NCBI RefSeq assembly: GCF_019966535.1
Contig: NZ_JAIMID010000008.1
Location: 62,001-126,000, forward strand
Reading direction: 5' to 3'
DNA from: Mesobacterium pallidum
GTDB lineage: Bacteria; Pseudomonadota; Alphaproteobacteria; Rhodobacterales; Rhodobacteraceae
DNA: 64,000 nt
Under the pieces are notes generated by a model, which worked only from the letters and a program-made list of their open reading frames with translations, was not told the DNA's origin and did not search any database. This document shows, piece by piece, positions 17,157 through 26,092 of the stretch; the stretch's first letter is position 1, and each line of letters opens with the position of its first letter. The translations under genes and the position numbers were made by a program.

Positions 17157-19283
17157 ATGCCGCAATTGGGTTCATCACGTGAAGGGTCGCGGCTGCGGCT
17201 GATGACGGGCGTTTCGGCGGCCGCGCTGACGCTGCTGTCGGCCGGTGCCGCCCTGCCGCAAACCGCCGACATCCCGCCCAGCTTTGGCCTTTACGGCGTG
17301 CCCGGCCTGCTTGACATGCCCTCGGGCGAGACGGCGCAGGACGCGCTGATCTCGGGCAGCTACGCGCGCTTTGGCGACACCAATCGGTTTACCCTGTCGT
17401 TCCAGATCACGCCGCGGATCTCGGGGTCGTTCCGCTACTCGGCGCTGAACAACTTCCCGGCGCCGGGCAACGTGGATGGCACCTATTACGACCGCAGTTT
17501 CGACCTGCGCTACACGATCCTCGAGGAAGACGCGCGCCGCCCCGGCGTCGTGGTCGGCCTGCAAGATTTCATCGGCACCGGACTTTATGGCGCGGAATAC
17601 ATCGTCGCGACCAAGACCTTCGCCGACCGACTGCGCGTGACCGGGGGCCTGGGCTGGGGGCGCCTGGCGACCGATGGCAGCATCGGCACCCTGGGCACCC
17701 GCCCGACCGAGCTGCTGGGCAGCGGCGGCATCCCGACCTATGACCGCTGGTTCCGCGGCGACGTGGCGCCCTTTGCGGGCCTGTCGTACGACGTGACGCC
17801 GAACGTGACGGTCAAGGCCGAGTATTCCAACGACGCCTATCTCGAGGAAACCACCACCGGCTCGTTCGAGCGCAACTCGCCCTGGAACCTCGGTGTGGAC
17901 TACCGCTTTGCCCGGGGCGGTCAGCTCTCGGCCTTCTACATGTACGGCTCGACCTTCGGGGCGATGTTCACCATCCACGGCAACCCGAAAAGCGCGCCCT
18001 ACCCGGGCGGCCGCGAAGGCGCGCCTTTGCCCGTCGCGGTGCGTGACCGCGCCGACATCAACGATCTCGGCTGGGTCGCCGACGAAAGCGTCAAGGCCGA
18101 TGCCCGCAGCACCCTGTCGGGGCTGATGGAAACCGACGGTCTGGTCTACGAGGGGCTCAAGCTGGACGGGCGCCGCGCCGTGCTGCGCATGCGCAACCCC
18201 ACCTACTCGGCCGAGCCGCAGGCCATCGGCCGCGCCGCCCGCGCCATGACCCGGGCCCTGCCCGCCTCGGTCGAGGTCTTCACGATCATCCCGACGGTCA
18301 ACGGCGTGCCGTCGACGGCCATCACCCTGCGCCGCAGCGACATCGAGCGGCTCGAGAACGCCCCCGCGTCCGAACTCATGGCAGCGACCCAGATCACCGA
18401 CGGCTACGGCGTCGCGCCGCGGCCCGATGCCGGGATCTACCCGCGCTTTTCCTGGTCGATCGCGCCCTATGTGCAGCTGTCGACCTTCGATCCCGACAAC
18501 CCGGTGCGCGCCGATGCCGGCATCCGCGCCAGCGCCGATTACTACGTGGCGCCCAACCTCGTGCTGTCCGGCGCCGTCACGAAGAAGGTCGGCGGCAACC
18601 TCGACGACATCACCCGAGTGTCGGATTCCAAGCTGCCCAAGGTGCGCACCGATTACGCCAAGTACTCAGCCCAGGGCGACCCGGCGATCGAACACCTGAC
18701 CGTCGCGCATTTCGGCCGCCCGGGCCGCGATCTCTACAGCCGCGTCACGCTGGGCTACCTCGAGGGCATGTATGCCGGCATCTCGGGCGAGCTTTTGTGG
18801 AAAGAGGTCGACAGCCCGCTCGCCTTCGGGGCCGAGCTGAACTATGTCCGCCAGCGCGAATTCGACCAGATGTTCGGGCTGCAGGATTACGACGTGGTGA
18901 CCGGGCACGTGTCGGCCTATTACGACTTCGGCAACGGCTTCCACGGCCAGCTGGACGTCGGGCGCTACCTGGCCGGCGACTACGGCGCGACCGTCACGCT
19001 GGACCGCGAATTCGCCAACGGCTGGCGGGTGGGCGCCTATGCGACGGTCACCGACGTCTCCTCCGAGGATTTCGGCGAGGGCTCGTTCGACAAGGGCATC
19101 CGCGTGACCGTGCCGCTGGCCTGGAGCCTTGGCACCCCCTCGCGCACCACCAACACAATCGACATTAAGTCGCTCACCCGCGACGGCGGCGCCCGCCTGA
19201 ACGTCCGCGACCGGCTTTACGGCAAGGTCCGCGACTACCAGCGGCCCGAGTTCGACAAGACTTTCGGGAAGGTCTGGCGATGA
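17157..19283 (+). CDS. YjbH-domain outer-membrane protein for exopolysaccharide export
   Basis: The protein has a signal peptide (TGVSAAALTLLSAGAALPQ) and then about 680 residues of repeated amphipathic beta strands with many aromatic and Tyr/Asp turns. The opening FGLYGVPGLLDMPSGETAQDA is the hallmark of YjbH/GfcD proteins, predicted outer-membrane beta barrels of exopolysaccharide and group 4 capsule loci. The start is uncertain: GTG at 17148 sits too near AGGA, while ATG at 17157 lies about 12 bp after it. The 3' end overlaps the YjbF-like gene by 4 bp (ATGA), which matches the yjbEFGH/gfcABCD pairing in reverse order. Confidence 0.88.
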   Translation: MPQLGSSREGSRLRLMTGVSAAALTLLSAGAALPQTADIPPSFGLYGVPGLLDMPSGETAQDALISGSYARFGDTNRFTLSFQITPRISGSFRYSALNNFPAPGNVDGTYYDRSFDLRYTILEEDARRPGVVVGLQDFIGTGLYGAEYIVATKTFADRLRVTGGLGWGRLATDGSIGTLGTRPTELLGSGGIPTYDRWFRGDVAPFAGLSYDVTPNVTVKAEYSNDAYLEETTTGSFERNSPWNLGVDYRFARGGQLSAFYMYGSTFGAMFTIHGNPKSAPYPGGREGAPLPVAVRDRADINDLGWVADESVKADARSTLSGLMETDGLVYEGLKLDGRRAVLRMRNPTYSAEPQAIGRAARAMTRALPASVEVFTIIPTVNGVPSTAITLRRSDIERLENAPASELMAATQITDGYGVAPRPDAGIYPRFSWSIAPYVQLSTFDPDNPVRADAGIRASADYYVAPNLVLSGAVTKKVGGNLDDITRVSDSKLPKVRTDYAKYSAQGDPAIEHLTVAHFGRPGRDLYSRVTLGYLEGMYAGISGELLWKEVDSPLAFGAELNYVRQREFDQMFGLQDYDVVTGHVSAYYDFGNGFHGQLDVGRYLAGDYGATVTLDREFANGWRVGAYATVTDVSSEDFGEGSFDKGIRVTVPLAWSLGTPSRTTNTIDIKSLTRDGGARLNVRDRLYGKVRDYQRPEFDKTFGKVWR

Positions 19284-19957
19284 AACGTCCCCTCGTGACC
19301 CGGGCCATCGCCCCGCTTGCCCTTGCTGCCGCGCTGGCCGCCTGCGGCAACGACGACAGCGCGCGCCAGTCCACGGCCGTGCTGCGCAACGTGGCCGGGC
19401 TGATCACCGGCGGCGGCGGCGCAGCCGCCCCGGCGGCGCCCACCGGTGAACAGGTGGCGCAGACCCTCGCCAACACCGACCAGCCGGTCGCGCTGGTCAA
19501 CCTCGAGGCCAGCCAGCTGACCGCGCTGCTGATCCGCATCGAACAGAACGGCCGCTATGACACCTACGGCTCGTCCGACCGGCGCACCGTGACCTTCAAG
19601 GACGGCATGATCACCGCCTCGCGCGGCCTGGGCGGAGACCTCATGTCCGCCTCGCTCGACGGCAGCCTCGCCCTTGTCTCGGCCCGCCGCGCGGGCAGCG
19701 CGGTGCGGCAGATGCGGTTCCTCGATGGCGAGGACCAGATCTTTGCCTACGAGTTCACCTGCACGGTCACCGACAACGGCACCCAGCCCATGCCGGGCAG
19801 CGGCAAGCCCACGCGCAAGATGACCGAATCCTGCGGGGGCGACCTGCGGTCCTTCGAAAACAGCTATTACCTGGACGGGGCCGGCGACATCGTCGCCTCG
19901 CGCCAGTGGATGGGCCCTGTTCTGGGCTACGTGAACGTGGCGCAGGCGCGCAAGTAA
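19280..19957 (+). CDS. YjbF/GfcB-family lipoprotein
   Basis: The 225-residue product has a lipoprotein signal (LALAAALAAC, lipid-attachment Cys near residue 22), then a Gly/Ala-rich linker and a beta-rich domain. The size and partnership with YjbH fit the YjbF/GfcB lipoproteins of exopolysaccharide operons. Recognisable traits include the segment DGMITASRGLGGDLM, typical of the family. Likely location is the periplasmic face of the outer membrane. It is translationally coupled to the upstream gene and converges on the PglF-like gene, with 31 bp between stops and no clear hairpin. Confidence 0.85.
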   Translation: MKRPLVTRAIAPLALAAALAACGNDDSARQSTAVLRNVAGLITGGGGAAAPAAPTGEQVAQTLANTDQPVALVNLEASQLTALLIRIEQNGRYDTYGSSDRRTVTFKDGMITASRGLGGDLMSASLDGSLALVSARRAGSAVRQMRFLDGEDQIFAYEFTCTVTDNGTQPMPGSGKPTRKMTESCGGDLRSFENSYYLDGAGDIVASRQWMGPVLGYVNVAQARK

Positions 19958-19988
19958 GCGCGCCGCCCCTCCCGGACCCAGTCCCGGC

Positions 19989-21860
19989 TCACTCGTTGAT
20001 CTGGTTGCGTTCCTTGGGATCCGCGGCGTGGATCCAGCGCTTGAGCACCAGCCGCGCAGCGGCATCGTCATGGCTCTCGACCGCCTCGCGCAGTTCGCGC
20101 AGGGCATTGGCCATCTCGATCTCGGACAGGTGCGTTTCCTCGGCCCGGAACACCTTGGGATGCGGCGTGGTCAACATGTCGGACCCGATCAGCAGCTCTT
20201 CGTGCAGCTTCTCGCCGGGACGCAGGCCGGTGATCGCGATCTCGATGTCGCCGTCCGGGTTGTCGGCATCCTTGACCGTGTAGCCCGCGCCCTCGATCAT
20301 CTGCCGCGCGACCTGGCGGATCGACACCGGCTCTCCCATGTCGAGCACGAAGACATCGCCGCCCCGCGCAAAGGACCCGGCCAGCAGCACGAGGCGCACC
20401 GCCTCGGACACAGTCATGAAATAGCGCGTGACGTCGGAATGGGTGACGGTGACCGGCCCGCCATTGGCAATCTGGTCCTCGAACAGCGGGATGACCGACC
20501 CGGACGACCCCAGCACGTTGCCGAAGCGCACCATGGAAAACCGCGTGGTGTCGGACCGGGTCGCAAGATCCTGGATGATCTCTTCGGCCAGCCGCTTGGA
20601 CGAGCCCATGGCCGAGGTCGGCCGCACCGCCTTGTCCGAGGACACGAGGATGAACCGTTCGACCCCCGCCGCCCGCGCCGCATCGGCGACGATCTTGGTG
20701 CCAAGCACGTTGTTGCGCAGCCCCTCGATCATGTTGATCTCGACCATCGGGACATGCTTGTAGGCCGCCGCGTGCAGGACCACGTCGATTTCGTGGCCGG
20801 CAAAGACGGCTTCGACCAGGGATTTCTCGAGGATCGAGCCCAGGACCGGCACGATGTGCAGATTGGGCGCCAGGTCGCACAGCTCGCGTTCGATCGTGTA
20901 CAGCGACAGCTCGGAATGATCGAGCATCACGATGCATTCCGGGTCGCAGGTGATCAGCTGGCGGCACAGTTCGGACCCGATGGACCCGCCCGCACCCGTC
21001 ACCAGGATGCGCTTGCCCTGGTAGGCATCGCTCACGCCCGGCAGTTCCGTCTCGAGCCGGTTGCGGCCCATGATCGCCGACATCTCGACCGGGATCGAGC
21101 GCGACACGCTGTCCTTGGCCGACACGATGTCCGCGAAGGACGGCAGCAGGTGCACCTCGCACCCCACGTCGTGCAGCGACCGGGCGAGCCGCTTCTGCAC
21201 CGGGCGGCTGGCGGAGGGCATGGCAAGGACCACGCGGTCGACATCGTTGCCCGCGACGATCTCGCGGATATGCGACGGCGAATGAACCTTGAGCCCGGCG
21301 ATGGTCAGACTTTGCAGCGTCGGGTTGTCGTCGACAAAGGCGACCGGCTGTAGCGCATCGTCCGTCAGCAAGGCCGTCGCCAGCTGCTGCCCGGTCTGGC
21401 CGGCCCCGTAGATCAGCACCCGTGTGCGCGTGCGGCCGGTGTTGTAGATCCACAGCACGAAGGTCCGCAGCAGCAGGCGCGACGACACCGCCAGGATCAG
21501 GAACATCATGGTGAAGATGACGAAGACCTGCGGCGGCATCGACATGCCGACCACCATGTTGACCACCACGCCGCTGGCGCCGGTGATCGCGGCCATGCCG
21601 CCGGTCTCGACCACGCCCTGCAGCTCGTAGGCGTTCAGCTTGATGCGGTGCAGACCCAGGTAATGGCTCATGGCAAAGGCCAGCGGCAGCATCACGGCCA
21701 GGAACGGCAACGCATCGCGCAGCATCGCGGCATCGGGCAGGCGCGAGAAGATCAGCGACAGCGTCAGGAACAGGGCGACCGGTATCCACAGCAGGTCAAT
21801 GGCCAGGATGATCGCGCTCTTTTGCGACCGTCGCAGCGAAGTGCAAATTTCATAAAGCAT
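19989..21860 (-). CDS. Membrane-bound nucleoside-diphosphate-sugar dehydratase, PglF/CapD/FlaA1 type
   Basis: The 623-residue protein has four to five N-terminal membrane helices (about 15-125), a CoA-binding-like Rossmann region (VLIYGAGQTGQQ), and a C-terminal SDR domain with TGAGGSIGSE. The catalytic region SSDKAVRPTSAMGSSKR has Met in place of the usual SDR tyrosine, as expected for the 4,6-dehydratases of the PglF/WbpM group. Such enzymes convert UDP-GlcNAc to a 4-keto-6-deoxy sugar for glycan assembly. It lies near the sugar transferase, which would start glycan synthesis on undecaprenyl phosphate. The exact sugar product is not determined. Confidence 0.93.
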   Translation of the reverse strand: MLYEICTSLRRSQKSAIILAIDLLWIPVALFLTLSLIFSRLPDAAMLRDALPFLAVMLPLAFAMSHYLGLHRIKLNAYELQGVVETGGMAAITGASGVVVNMVVGMSMPPQVFVIFTMMFLILAVSSRLLLRTFVLWIYNTGRTRTRVLIYGAGQTGQQLATALLTDDALQPVAFVDDNPTLQSLTIAGLKVHSPSHIREIVAGNDVDRVVLAMPSASRPVQKRLARSLHDVGCEVHLLPSFADIVSAKDSVSRSIPVEMSAIMGRNRLETELPGVSDAYQGKRILVTGAGGSIGSELCRQLITCDPECIVMLDHSELSLYTIERELCDLAPNLHIVPVLGSILEKSLVEAVFAGHEIDVVLHAAAYKHVPMVEINMIEGLRNNVLGTKIVADAARAAGVERFILVSSDKAVRPTSAMGSSKRLAEEIIQDLATRSDTTRFSMVRFGNVLGSSGSVIPLFEDQIANGGPVTVTHSDVTRYFMTVSEAVRLVLLAGSFARGGDVFVLDMGEPVSIRQVARQMIEGAGYTVKDADNPDGDIEIAITGLRPGEKLHEELLIGSDMLTTPHPKVFRAEETHLSEIEMANALRELREAVESHDDAAARLVLKRWIHAADPKERNQINE

Positions 21861-22103
21861 TTACATCTTCCGGATCAGACGCTGATGAAAGCGCGCCCGA
21901 GCCCCTTGTTTGACGTTCCGCGGTGGGTTCCGATGCTGGTTGACCACAAAAACATCACTCAACCCTTTCCACCCATGGAGATTTTCTCCACCAGATCACA
22001 ATACGCGGGAATCGGGAGCGCGCGCAATAAATGCTTGCTGCAGCTGCGAAATGAACGATTTTCCGCCGATGTGGCGGGAAAGGCACGCAATTTCGGGCAA
22101 GGA
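21861..22103. other. Intergenic region upstream of the PglF-like gene
   Basis: This 243-bp gap between two leftward genes is less GC-rich than its surroundings and holds no gene-like frame. It probably carries the promoter of the PglF-like gene. No repeat, hairpin with T tract or operator palindrome stood out. Confidence 0.4.
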
Positions 22104-22715
22104 TCAATGGATCCCCAGCCGCTTGAAGACGGTGGCGACCATCAACCTGAAATCCCAGCAAACGTTTCTTTTTTCTTGGTAAATCAGGTCCAGCCGGGCC
22201 TTGGCCGGCACGCAGATGCGGGTGTAGACGGCCTCGGTTTCTTCCGGCGTGCGGCAGCGGGCCAGCAGGCGTTCTTCGCGCGCGTGGTAGACCAGAGTGG
22301 CGAGGCCGGTGATTCCCGGGCGGGATTTCAACACGTCGGCGTACAGATCGGGGAACATGTCGACGTAGCGACGCAGCGGCGGGCGCGGCCCGACAAACGA
22401 GATGTCGCCGCGAAAGACGTTCCACAACTGCGGGATCTCGTCCAGCCGGTAGCGGCGCAGGGTGGCGCCGGTATGGGTGATGCGATGCGCCTTGTCGCCG
22501 CCCGACACACCCGCGTCGGTCGCGACAGTCGTCATCGTGCGGAACTTGACCAGCCGGAACGGTTGCCCCAGCGCGCGCATCCGTTCGGAGACGTACAGGA
22601 TCGGCCGCCCGTCACGCAGCAGGATCCAGGCCGCGACCCAGGCGATCACCGGGATCAGCACAAGCGTCAGCACAAGCGCACTGGCAAGGTCCAAAAGGCG
22701 CTTTGCCGGGGTCAT
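22104..22715 (-). CDS. Polyprenyl-phosphate sugar-1-phosphate transferase (WcaJ/PglC-like)
   Basis: This initiating glycosyltransferase moves a sugar-1-phosphate from UDP-sugar to undecaprenyl phosphate. The 203-residue monotopic form has one N-terminal hydrophobic hairpin (LASALVLTLVLIPVIAWVAAW), then FRLVKFRTM and the signature LDEIPQLWNVFRGDISFVGPRP. The ATG at 22715 overlaps the stop of the upstream SDR gene (ATGA); a GTG four codons earlier is an alternative. Together with the PglF-like dehydratase it could build a diamino- or deoxy-sugar-started repeat unit. Confidence 0.93.
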   Translation of the reverse strand: MTPAKRLLDLASALVLTLVLIPVIAWVAAWILLRDGRPILYVSERMRALGQPFRLVKFRTMTTVATDAGVSGGDKAHRITHTGATLRRYRLDEIPQLWNVFRGDISFVGPRPPLRRYVDMFPDLYADVLKSRPGITGLATLVYHAREERLLARCRTPEETEAVYTRICVPAKARLDLIYQEKRNVCWDFRLMVATVFKRLGIH

Positions 22716-23539
22716 GCCGCGCGCCACGCCTGCCAGTCGGCCACCAGCGCCGCGGGGTCACCGCTGGACCCGAGCGTCCCGGCAAGGGCCTCAAGCCGCG
22801 TGGTGTCCAGCCAGACCTCGGGGACGGCACCGGCGGGCGCCTCGGTCCAGGCGACGTCGCGCCCGGCTGCGCGGGCGATGGCATCCATGCCCACGGCCTG
22901 CGCCCCGCCGACGTTCAGCAGCGCGGGCAGCTCCGAGAGGTCACAGGCCACCAGCCGATCGAGCAGCGCGCAAAGGTCCGAAACCGCCACGTAGCTGCGC
23001 CGCGGGCCCCGGCCATCGGCAAAGCGGTCCAGCGTGACCGTGCCCCCCCGCTCGAGCGAAGCGAACAGGCTGTCGCAGCCGGCCACGTTGCCGATCCGCA
23101 GGCAACAGGACGCCGGCGCGGGAATCGCGGCGGCGGCGCGCTCCATCTCGACCTTGGCGGCGCCGTAAGGGTTGCGGGGATCGGGCACGGCGTCCTCGGT
23201 CAAACCGGTGGCCCCTGGCGCGTAGACCGCCCCGGTCGAGCAATGCAGCACCCGGTCTGCGCCCAGCGCGGCGCCAAGGTCCATCGCGGCGCGGGCCAGT
23301 GCGGCGTTCTGCGACAGGTCCCGCCCCGGCCTCGGCACCACGCCCCACAGCGCGACCACCGCATCCGCCCGGACATCCGGCACCGGATCGCCCGGCGCCC
23401 AGGTCACCTCGGCGCCGGACCGGCCAAGGGTGATCACAGAGCGGGCATCCCGGCCCCGCCAGCAGGCCATGACACGGCGCCCGACCTTACCCGAACCGCC
23501 CAGCACGACCATAGTTTTGCCATGATGCAAAGGAGTCAC
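22712..23539 (-). CDS. NAD(P)-dependent sugar epimerase/reductase (SDR)
   Basis: The product has a Rossmann motif VVLGGSGKVGRR (residues 11-22), a middle Ser of SSTGAVYAPGA type, and a Tyr-X3-Lys pair (NPYGAAKVEME). The length of 275 residues and the late RRSYVAVSDLC block are typical of RfbD/GalE-like short epimerases and reductases. It is coupled to the sugar transferase by ATGA and shares its transcript, so it probably makes or modifies the donor sugar. The start is GTG at 23539; an ATG at 23512 would remove nine residues. Confidence 0.82.
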   Translation of the reverse strand: MTPLHHGKTMVVLGGSGKVGRRVMACWRGRDARSVITLGRSGAEVTWAPGDPVPDVRADAVVALWGVVPRPGRDLSQNAALARAAMDLGAALGADRVLHCSTGAVYAPGATGLTEDAVPDPRNPYGAAKVEMERAAAAIPAPASCCLRIGNVAGCDSLFASLERGGTVTLDRFADGRGPRRSYVAVSDLCALLDRLVACDLSELPALLNVGGAQAVGMDAIARAAGRDVAWTEAPAGAVPEVWLDTTRLEALAGTLGSSGDPAALVADWQAWRAA

Positions 23540-23649
23540 GTCTTTCCGCCGATGCCGAACCTGCCATGATTAACTGTTTGTGTATCACCCGGGCCGATCG
23601 CTAGAAAGACGGCAAAGACATAACAACCGCGGATGCGGAGGCGTGTGAA
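23540..23649. promoter_or_regulatory. Divergent promoter region of the sugar-transferase operon and wza-like gene
   Basis: The 110 bp separate two divergent polysaccharide transcripts. A GGAGG site at 23637-23641, 8 bp before the TTG at 23650, sets the start of the wza-like gene. No -35/-10 pair stood out clearly. Confidence 0.45.
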
Positions 23650-24786
23650 TTGCATAACCGGACAGTGAAACTCATCCTGGCCCTGATGGCGTTTACGCTC
23701 GTCTCGGCCTGTACCCTGCCACGCGGCGCGGCGCTGCGATCAGAGATCGTCAAGGAATCCGAACAAGAGGACCCGACCTTCGCCGTGGTTCCCGTGACCC
23801 GCGCCACGGTGCCCTACGTCGCCAAGTGGCCCGTCACGGGCTGGAGCGGCAGCTACCACTGGATCGGCGCCACCCGTGCGCCCAAGTCGAACATCATCGC
23901 CGCCGGCGACACCATCGACCTGGTGATCTGGGACAACCAGGAAAACTCGCTGATCACGCCGACCGATGCCAAGGCGGTCACGATGAACGGCCTGCGCGTG
24001 TCGGCCAATGGCACGATCTTCGTGCCTTACGTCTACGACGTGGTGGTCCGCGGGCTGACCCCGGACGAGGCGCGCGAGCGCATCCAGTCGCAGCTTGAAC
24101 CCATCGTGCCCTCGGCGCAGGTGCAGCTGTCGGCCACCAGCGGCCAGGACAACTCGGTCGACCTCGTGGGCGGGGTGAACGCGCCCGGGTCGTTCCCGAT
24201 GCCGTCGCGCGATTTCTCGATCCTGTCGCTGATCGCGCTGGGCGGCGGCATCAGCCCCAACATCGAGAACCCGCTGGTCCGCCTGCAACGCAGCGGCACC
24301 ACCTACGCCATCCGCGCGGAATCGCTGTTCGAGAACGCGTCGAACAACACCACCCTGCGGGGCGGCGACAAGGTCATCGTCGAGGACGACACCCGCACCT
24401 TCATGGCGCTGGGCGCGACCGGCACGGAAAGCCTGATCACCTTCCCCAAGGAGCACATCACCGCGATGGAGGCGCTGTCGCTCATCGGTGGCATCAGCGA
24501 CAACCGCGCCAACCCCAAGGGCATCCTGATCCTGCGGGAATATTCGCCCAGGCACCTGCGCGCCGACGGTCTGAACGGCCCGTCGCGACAGCAGGTGATC
24601 TTCACGCTCGACCTGACCACGGCCGACGGGCTGTTTGCCGCGCGGAACCTCGCGGTGAACCCGGATGACACGGTCCTTGCGACCGAAAGCCCGGTCACCA
24701 CGGTCCGCACGATCGCCGAGCTCTTCGGCACCTTCGTCGGCTTCGGCACCACGGTGAACAACGCCAGCAGCAGCGGCGGCAACTGA
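23650..24786 (+). CDS. Wza-like polysaccharide export lipoprotein
   Basis: This outer-membrane auxiliary protein forms the channel for capsule or exopolysaccharide export. It has a lipobox (TLVSAC, Cys near residue 21), then the Poly_export/PES domain (IAAGDTIDLVIWDNQ) and two SLBB-type repeats (VDLVGGVNAPGSFPMP; GATGTESLITFPKEHITAMEALSLIGG). The 378-residue length matches Wza. A TTG start at 23650 is favoured by a GGAGG 8 bp upstream; GTG at 23665 is an alternative. The usual partner, a Wzc tyrosine kinase/co-polymerase, and Wzx/Wzy are absent from this window. Confidence 0.93.
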   Translation: MHNRTVKLILALMAFTLVSACTLPRGAALRSEIVKESEQEDPTFAVVPVTRATVPYVAKWPVTGWSGSYHWIGATRAPKSNIIAAGDTIDLVIWDNQENSLITPTDAKAVTMNGLRVSANGTIFVPYVYDVVVRGLTPDEARERIQSQLEPIVPSAQVQLSATSGQDNSVDLVGGVNAPGSFPMPSRDFSILSLIALGGGISPNIENPLVRLQRSGTTYAIRAESLFENASNNTTLRGGDKVIVEDDTRTFMALGATGTESLITFPKEHITAMEALSLIGGISDNRANPKGILILREYSPRHLRADGLNGPSRQQVIFTLDLTTADGLFAARNLAVNPDDTVLATESPVTTVRTIAELFGTFVGFGTTVNNASSSGGN

Positions 24787-24804
24787 TCCCGTCCGGCGCG
24801 CCGC

Positions 24805-26025
24805 CTAGCCTGCTGCCAGCAGCGGGCGGGCGCGCCGGATGCCGATCTGCATCAGCACCGTCGCCATCACGAAATAAAGCGCCACGCCGAAATACTGGCT
24901 GGGCAGCGCCAGCCCAAGATCGATCAGCGCCCCGGTCAGCCCCGGCCCCACGGCCGAGCCGAAGACCATGATCGCCGTCGACAGCGCCTTGATCGACCCC
25001 AGGTGCCCGGTGCCGTAGAAGGTGGCGAAGAAGGTCGCCGGCATGGTCGCCATGCCGCCATTCGTCAGCCCCATCAGGAACAGCCCCACCATCGCCCAGC
25101 CCGGGCTTGGGGTCACGGCAAAGACGACAAAGGCCAGCCCCAGCGGGATCTGGTACCAGGGCATCACCCGTTCGACCCCGAACCGGTCCAGCGCCCAGCC
25201 CGAGGCCAGCATCGCCGCGATGGCCGTCAGCGTGTAGAACGGGAACAGCGACACCAGCTCGAGATGCGTCCAGCCCTTCACCTCGGCGTAATGCACCTGG
25301 TGAAAGAAGAAGGCGGTGTTGAACGCCGCCGGCCCCAGCAGCGCCGGGATCATGAACCAGAACAGCCAGTGCCGCAGCGCCTGGTTGCGGGTCCAGTGGC
25401 GCGTCTCCATCCCCATGCTCTGTTCGCCCGCGGCAAAGCTTTGCGGCGTGCGTTCCTGGCGCAGCAGGCCCAGCAGCACCGGGATCGCCGCCAGCGCGAT
25501 CAGCGCGGCCAGCAGCCACAGGTTTCGCCAGCCGGTCAGCGTCATCAGAAAGACGAAGGTAAGTGGCAGGATCGCCTCGCCCAGCGAAAAGCCCAGCGAC
25601 GAGATCGACAGCGCCCGCCCCCGCGCGCCCACGAACCAGCGCGACACGGCGACGCTGGCGATCTGGCTCATCATCCCCTGCCCGGTCAGGCGCAGGCAGA
25701 AGACTGCCAGCGGCAGGATGTACCACGCCGGGTTCTCCGCCATGAAAAGGCACGCGGCCGCCAGCAGAACCAGCACCCCAGCCCCCAGCGTGCGGGCCCG
25801 AAAGCGGTCAGTCAGCCCGCCCGCCCAGACCATCACCAACGCCGAGGCCGTCGTGCCGATCGTGTAGATCCCGCCCCATTGGCCATGGGACAGCTGGAAA
25901 TCCTCCATCACGTGGCCGGCGAAGATCGAGATGAAATAGGTCTGGCCGAAGCTCGACAGCAGGGTCAGCAGCATTCCGGCCAGCAACCAGCGGGCATTGA
26001 GCCGCAGAAAGTCTAGCAAGGGCAT
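24805..26025 (-). CDS. Major facilitator superfamily transporter
   Basis: The 406-residue protein has about 12 hydrophobic helices. The loop between helices 2 and 3 has the MFS motif as GGLTDRFRART. The MFS halves are separated by a charged cytoplasmic loop (LRQERTPQSFAAGEQ). The N-terminal half resembles monocarboxylate/oxalate-formate-type porters (ISIFAGHVMEDFQLSHGQWGGIY). It lies 67 bp downstream of the reductive dehalogenase on the same strand. Uptake of the halogenated substrate or release of the product is a reasonable idea, but unproven. Confidence 0.85.
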   Translation of the reverse strand: MPLLDFLRLNARWLLAGMLLTLLSSFGQTYFISIFAGHVMEDFQLSHGQWGGIYTIGTTASALVMVWAGGLTDRFRARTLGAGVLVLLAAACLFMAENPAWYILPLAVFCLRLTGQGMMSQIASVAVSRWFVGARGRALSISSLGFSLGEAILPLTFVFLMTLTGWRNLWLLAALIALAAIPVLLGLLRQERTPQSFAAGEQSMGMETRHWTRNQALRHWLFWFMIPALLGPAAFNTAFFFHQVHYAEVKGWTHLELVSLFPFYTLTAIAAMLASGWALDRFGVERVMPWYQIPLGLAFVVFAVTPSPGWAMVGLFLMGLTNGGMATMPATFFATFYGTGHLGSIKALSTAIMVFGSAVGPGLTGALIDLGLALPSQYFGVALYFVMATVLMQIGIRRARPLLAAG

Positions 26026-26092
26026 GGGGGCATCCTGCGGCGGGGTGCCGCGCGCAGATGGATGCCAGCCGCATGTAACCGGCGCAAGGGGG

